This document shows, piece by piece, positions 60,260 through 64,000 of a stretch of DNA of 64,000 bases. This stretch comes from 13-2-20CM-66-19 sp963760225 (GTDB lineage: Bacteria > Pseudomonadota > Gammaproteobacteria > Steroidobacterales > Steroidobacteraceae). A program made the position numbers and the translations under genes. The stretch spans positions 310,001-374,000 of the forward strand of contig CAVXCD010000001.1 of the NCBI GenBank assembly GCA_963760225.1. The letters are read 5' to 3'. Each line of letters starts with the position of its first letter. The stretch's first letter is position 1. Under the pieces are notes generated by a model. The model did no database searches. It was not told the DNA's origin and worked only from the letters and a program-made list of their open reading frames with translations.

Positions 60260-60317
60260 CGGCGCGCTCTCCGGCGGTGCGCCCTCCGGCGGCGCGTCCG
60301 CGCGACGTGCGCGCGCT

Positions 60318-60818
60318 TCAGGTGGCCGGGCACTCGTCGCGGTACGAGCCCGGCAGCTCCTCGGGCGGTGCGTCCGGCGGCGGAAAGGTTGCGCGGAACG
60401 TGAAGGCCGCAGCCGTCGGTCCGCGGCTGCGCAGGCTCTCGAGCCGCTCGACGGCCTCGGCGATCGGTGGCCGGTGGCCGCGCGGCACCCACCACAGCAC
60501 CAGGTACGCCTGCGTCATGCGCTCGAACCACTCGCGCCGGCGGCGCATGATCTCGGCGTGCGCGGAAGAGTAGACGTAGCGGCGCAGCGACTCCACGTCC
60601 TGCCACACCGACATGTTGAGCAGCAGGTTCTCGTTGTCGAACGGGCGCAGCGCGGTGGCATCACCGGCCTCGGTCTGCAGCCGCCACACGAACCCGGGTG
60701 CGGCGTCGGCGAGTGCGTTGATGCGCGCCAGGTTTGCCGCGAATTGCGCCATCAGCGGCGAATCCATCGGCCCCCTGATGATGCCGACGTTGAGTTGTGC
60801 GAGCTCGTAAGCGGACAT
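60318..60818 (-). CDS. DUF3291-family protein
   Basis: 166 residues. MSAYELAQLNVGIIRGPMDSPLMAQFAANLARINALAD opens the domain, and SVWQDVESLRRYVYSSAHAEIMRRRREWFERM and LVLWWVPRGHRP are its characteristic centre. An ABM-like alpha-beta fold of unknown function. It runs opposite to its neighbours, between yidC and mnmE. Confidence 0.85.
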   Translation of the reverse strand: MSAYELAQLNVGIIRGPMDSPLMAQFAANLARINALADAAPGFVWRLQTEAGDATALRPFDNENLLLNMSVWQDVESLRRYVYSSAHAEIMRRRREWFERMTQAYLVLWWVPRGHRPPIAEAVERLESLRSRGPTAAAFTFRATFPPPDAPPEELPGSYRDECPAT

Positions 60819-60922
60819 GGCGCCTCCCGCCGCGGATGGCGCAGCATACCCAAGGCTGCGCGTGACGCGACAGCGCGTGCGGCGTTAGCCTTGTTCCCAC
60901 GGCGGCCTGCGGCTGCCGACTC

Positions 60923-62275
60923 ATGACGCACATCGACACCATCGTGGCCGCTGCCACGCCGCCCGGCCGCGGCGGCGTCGGCATCGTGCGCATCTCCGGC
61001 CCGAAGGCCCCGGAGCTCGGCGCCATCATGCTCGGGGAGCTGCCCGCGGCGCGCCGCGCGACGCTGGCGCGCTTCCTTGATGCGCAGGGCGAAGCGCTCG
61101 ATGCCGGCCTGGCGCTGTTCTTTCCGGCGCCGCACTCCTACACCGGCGAGCACGTGCTGGAGCTGCACGGTCACGGCGGCCCGCTGGTGCTCGAAGCGCT
61201 CATCGCACGCGCGCTCGAGCTCGGCGCGCGGCGCGCCGCGCCCGGGGAGTTCACGCAGCGCGCCTTCCTCAACGACAAGCTCGATCTCACCCAGGCGGAA
61301 GCGGTGGCGGACCTGATCGATGCGGGCTCGCAGCAGGCGCTGCGCGCGGCCCTGCGCTCGCTGCAGGGGGAGTTCTCCGCCATGGTGCACGGGCTCACCG
61401 AAGGGGTGACCGAGCTGCGCAGCTACGTCGAGGCGGCGATCGATTTTCCGGAGGAAGAGATCGACTTCCTCGCCGACCGCGAGCTCGCCGTGCGCTTTGC
61501 GACGCTGCGCGAGCATTTCGCGGCCGTTGAGGACAGCGCGCGCTTAGGACGGCTGCTGCACGAGGGCATGACGGTGGTGATCGCCGGACCGCCGAACGCC
61601 GGCAAGTCGAGCCTGCTGAACCGCCTCGCCGGCTACGATGCCGCGATCGTCACACCGATCGCCGGCACCACGCGCGACGTGCTGCGCGAGCGCATCCATC
61701 TCGATGGCATGCCGCTGCACGTGCTGGACACCGCGGGGCTGCGCGCGGGCGGCGATGCGGTCGAGGCGGAGGGGGTGCGGCGCGCCTACGCCGAGATGCA
61801 GCGCGCCGACCGCGTGCTGTTCGTGATCGATGCCGCCGCCGACCCGAGCGGCGCGGCTTACCGGCAGGAGCTCAGCGCCCTGCCGGCGCAGGTGCCCGTC
61901 ACGCTGCTGTTCAACAAGTGCGATCTCGTCCCGGGACTTGGCCTCAGCGCTGCCGGCGGCGTGCCGCCACGCCTTGCGCTGTCGGCGCTCACCGGGGCGG
62001 GACTGCCGCAGCTGCGCGCGCACCTCAAGAGCTGCATGGGATACCAGGGCGATGCCGGCGGGGCCGTCAGCGCGCGCCGCCGCCACCTCGAGGCGCTCGG
62101 GCGCGCCCGCGAGTGCGTCGAGGAGGCCGCGCGGCAGCTCACCGAGCGGCGTGCCGGGGAGCTGGTGGCCGAGGAGCTGCGCGCTGCGCAGCAACACTTA
62201 AGCGAGATCACCGGGGAGTTCACCAGTGAGGATCTGCTGGCGCGCATCTTCGCGGGGTTCTGCATAGGCAAGTAG
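60923..62275 (+). CDS. mnmE: tRNA uridine 5-carboxymethylaminomethyl modification GTPase
   Basis: 450 residues. With MnmG it modifies U34 of several tRNAs. An N-terminal formyl-THF-binding domain (about 1-120, with GEFTQRAFLNDKLDLTQAEAVADLI) is followed by a helical domain holding the G domain: GPPNAGKSS, DTAGLR and NKCD. The C-terminus FCIGK has the catalytic Cys. The right-hand end of the conserved origin cluster. Confidence 0.97.
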   Translation: MTHIDTIVAAATPPGRGGVGIVRISGPKAPELGAIMLGELPAARRATLARFLDAQGEALDAGLALFFPAPHSYTGEHVLELHGHGGPLVLEALIARALELGARRAAPGEFTQRAFLNDKLDLTQAEAVADLIDAGSQQALRAALRSLQGEFSAMVHGLTEGVTELRSYVEAAIDFPEEEIDFLADRELAVRFATLREHFAAVEDSARLGRLLHEGMTVVIAGPPNAGKSSLLNRLAGYDAAIVTPIAGTTRDVLRERIHLDGMPLHVLDTAGLRAGGDAVEAEGVRRAYAEMQRADRVLFVIDAAADPSGAAYRQELSALPAQVPVTLLFNKCDLVPGLGLSAAGGVPPRLALSALTGAGLPQLRAHLKSCMGYQGDAGGAVSARRRHLEALGRARECVEEAARQLTERRAGELVAEELRAAQQHLSEITGEFTSEDLLARIFAGFCIGK

Positions 62276-62385
62276 CGCGGCGCAGCAATGCGAATCAGGC
62301 TCAGGCACTTAACATAGTTCCCGTTGCCTTCATCCTCTTACAACAACTCCGCGCTAACATCACGAGGTCCGCAAGGGAGGACACC

Positions 62386-63048
62386 ATGAGAACCACGAAA
62401 ACACAGGGCATGTTCAATCACCTGGGACTGGCCGGCGCATTCGCAGGCCTGGCGCTTGCTGCCACGGCGCTCGCCGATGATGCCGGGCAATGGGATCACA
62501 AGCCGATGGAGCTCAGCAGCAGCACGTTCACCGACGGCGGCGTGCTGCCGATCAGCATGATTTTTGAATCGGCCACCACGTCCGGCACCAACGCCTGCTC
62601 GGTTGATGGCAGCACCGGAGGCAACACCTCGCCGCAGCTTTCCTGGCGGCATGCGCCGCCAGCTACCAGGACGTTTGCGGTGGTCATGTATGACACCACC
62701 GCGGCGTTCACTCACTGGGGCATATACAACATAGCGCGCGACACCCGCGAATTGCCGACCAACGCCGGCACTCCGACCAGCACCTACGGGCAGCAGATCG
62801 AGGACGATTTTTACCTGGGCACTAACGGCTACAACGGACCCTGTCCGCCTGCGGAACTGCCGTACGTCCATCACTATGTGTTTACGGTTTATGCGCTCGA
62901 TAAGGCCCTGGAGCTGCCGAGCTCGACGAACTTTCCTGCCGCCGCCGAGACTATCTATCAGGCGCTGATCAGAGCCGGTCAGGAAGGCCACATCCTCGCG
63001 AGCGCGAGTATTACGGGCTTGTATTCGATAGTTCCAGGAACGGACTAG
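62386..63048 (+). CDS. Exported PEBP-family (YbhB/YbcL-like) protein
   Basis: 220 residues. A signal peptide cut near ALADDAGQ precedes the phosphatidylethanolamine-binding-protein fold: GGNTSPQLSWRHAPPATRTFAVVMYD, then FTHWGIYNI and HHYVFTVYALD. Substrate unknown. Probably periplasmic. Confidence 0.88.
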   Translation: MRTTKTQGMFNHLGLAGAFAGLALAATALADDAGQWDHKPMELSSSTFTDGGVLPISMIFESATTSGTNACSVDGSTGGNTSPQLSWRHAPPATRTFAVVMYDTTAAFTHWGIYNIARDTRELPTNAGTPTSTYGQQIEDDFYLGTNGYNGPCPPAELPYVHHYVFTVYALDKALELPSSTNFPAAAETIYQALIRAGQEGHILASASITGLYSIVPGTD

Positions 63049-63069
63049 ACGACCTGCGGCGCACCACGC

Positions 63070-64000
63070 TCAGCGCCCGGTACCGGCGAGCCCGAGGTCC
63101 TTGCTGTAGACGACGTTCATGACGTTGTCGTACCAGCCCTGGACCTCGGGCTTGACGAGGTGCTTGTTCACGTAGAAGTAGATCGGCAGCAGCGGGTGAT
63201 CGTTGAGCATCACGCGCTCGGCTTCCTCCAGCAGCGCGCTGCGCGCCAGCGGATCCTGCTGCAGCGCCGCGCTGCGCAGCAGCGCATCGTACCTCGGGCT
63301 GCTGTAGTGCGGCAGGTTCACGCCGAAATCGCTCTTCAGGTACTGGGCGAAGGTGTAGGCATCGTTGTAGTCGCCCACCCAGCTCGAGCGGAACATCTGC
63401 ACGTCGCCGCGATCGATGTCCTGCAGCAGTGATTTGAACTCCACCTGCGTGAGCTGCACGTCGACGCCGAGCGCCTCCTTCCACATCGAGGCGATGGCGA
63501 GTGCCAGCTTGGTGTGCACCTCGCCGGCGTTGTAGCGCAGCTCGAAGGCGAGCGGCTTGTCGCGCGAGTAGCCGGCCGCCCGGTAGAGCTGCTGCGCCTC
63601 GGCGATGCGCGCGCTCATCGGCAGCTCGCGGTAGTCGAACGACTGCGAGGTATAGCCGTCGATCCCCGGCGGTACCCAGCCGTAGGCGGGCAGCTCACCG
63701 ACGCGCAGCACCAGCTGCGCGAGCTTCTCGCGGTCGATCACCAGCGACAGCGCGCGGCGCAGCCCTAAGCTGTCCTTGAAGGGCGCGCGGCGCAGGTTGA
63801 AACCGTAGTAATAGGTGCTGAGCTGCGGCGACACGTGCAGCTGATCGCGCAGGTGCTCGCGGATCCAGTCGTACTGGCCGCGCGGCACGACGAAGGTGAT
63901 CTGCAGCTCGCCGCCGCGGTAGCGGGCGAGCTCGGCATTCTCGTCGGGGATCAAGAGGTACTTGACCCCGTCGAGGCGCATCGCCGCCGCGTTCCAGTAG
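63070..64000 (-). CDS. Peptide ABC transporter substrate-binding protein (partial, C-terminal part)
   Basis: The C-terminal 309 codons of an OppA/DppA-type (SBP_bac_5) protein whose N-terminus lies beyond the window. YWNAAAMRLDGVKYLLIPDE at the start of the visible part and LRRALSLVIDREKLAQLVLRVGELPAYGWVPPGI are family signatures. RSSWVGDYNDAYTFAQYLKSD and LLPIYFYVNKHLVKP follow. Brings oligopeptides to an inner-membrane ABC transporter. Confidence 0.92.
   Translation of the reverse strand, partial: YWNAAAMRLDGVKYLLIPDENAELARYRGGELQITFVVPRGQYDWIREHLRDQLHVSPQLSTYYYGFNLRRAPFKDSLGLRRALSLVIDREKLAQLVLRVGELPAYGWVPPGIDGYTSQSFDYRELPMSARIAEAQQLYRAAGYSRDKPLAFELRYNAGEVHTKLALAIASMWKEALGVDVQLTQVEFKSLLQDIDRGDVQMFRSSWVGDYNDAYTFAQYLKSDFGVNLPHYSSPRYDALLRSAALQQDPLARSALLEEAERVMLNDHPLLPIYFYVNKHLVKPEVQGWYDNVMNVVYSKDLGLAGTGR

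Overview
High-GC chromosomal DNA from a gammaproteobacterium. The evidence is gene order: envC/yibN-grxC-secB-gpsA-...-trmL, glnA-DUF4124-ntrB-ntrC, and gyrB-recF-dnaN-dnaA divergent from rpmH-rnpA-yidD-yidC-mnmE. The right end therefore lies at or near the replication origin. Genus cannot be set from the sequence alone.

Layout. (1) 1-6.6 kb: an unidentified partial gene, envC, yibN-like rhodanese, grxC, secB, gpsA and small conserved genes. (2) About 6.6-33.5 kb: a chromosomal integron cassette array. About 36 attC-type sites are readable, most 115-127 bp with arms starting like YCTAACGGTGAAG and ending CGATTGTTAG. Almost every gene lies on the minus strand and ends in or next to its attC. 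Contents are mostly small membrane proteins, secreted proteins and lipoproteins, glyoxalase-fold (VOC) proteins, GFA-type zinc proteins, a RidA, an RraB-like protein, a reductase of the RibD C-terminal type, a HicAB pair with a damaged toxin gene, and unknowns. An IS3-family element (26953-28264, 4-bp target duplication ATAC) interrupts one cassette gene. Sites are crisp on the right (attI-proximal) and decay to half-sites left of about 11 kb. (3) 33.5-36.6 kb: the array/attI junction at 33484-33490, then a small Cys-rich gene, an SPFH/stomatin gene and an NfeD gene, then the integron integrase intI (plus strand, 35529-36584). The integrase thus sits about 2 kb from its apparent attI. The whole element lies between gpsA and trmL, which are neighbours (with cysE) in enterobacteria.

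(4) 36.5-43.1 kb: trmL, a class 1 dihydroorotate dehydrogenase, a DsbA-like protein, an MscS channel, ntrC, ntrB and a DUF4124 protein. (5) 43.2-50.2 kb: glnA, with a sigma-54 promoter and two NtrC-type palindromes 32 bp apart, then glyQ-glyS-plsC and a PDZ-domain exported protein. (6) 50.3-62.3 kb: the origin region. gyrB, recF, dnaN and dnaA run left on the minus strand; rpmH, rnpA, yidD, yidC and mnmE run right. The recF-dnaN gap holds five perfect GTTCCACGTGGAAC palindromes (a sixth lies inside recF), which match the ParB-binding parS consensus. The dnaN-dnaA gap holds two inverted perfect DnaA boxes. (7) 62.4-64 kb: a PEBP-family protein and a partial peptide-ABC substrate-binding protein.

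Functionally, the window joins a nitrogen-control module, the core replication/RNA/membrane-insertion cluster and a sedentary gene-capture platform. The least described content is in the integron: orphan cassettes, the two-gene envelope cassette at 20.7-23.0 kb, a 57-residue secreted peptide gene, and the unusual intI-attI separation.
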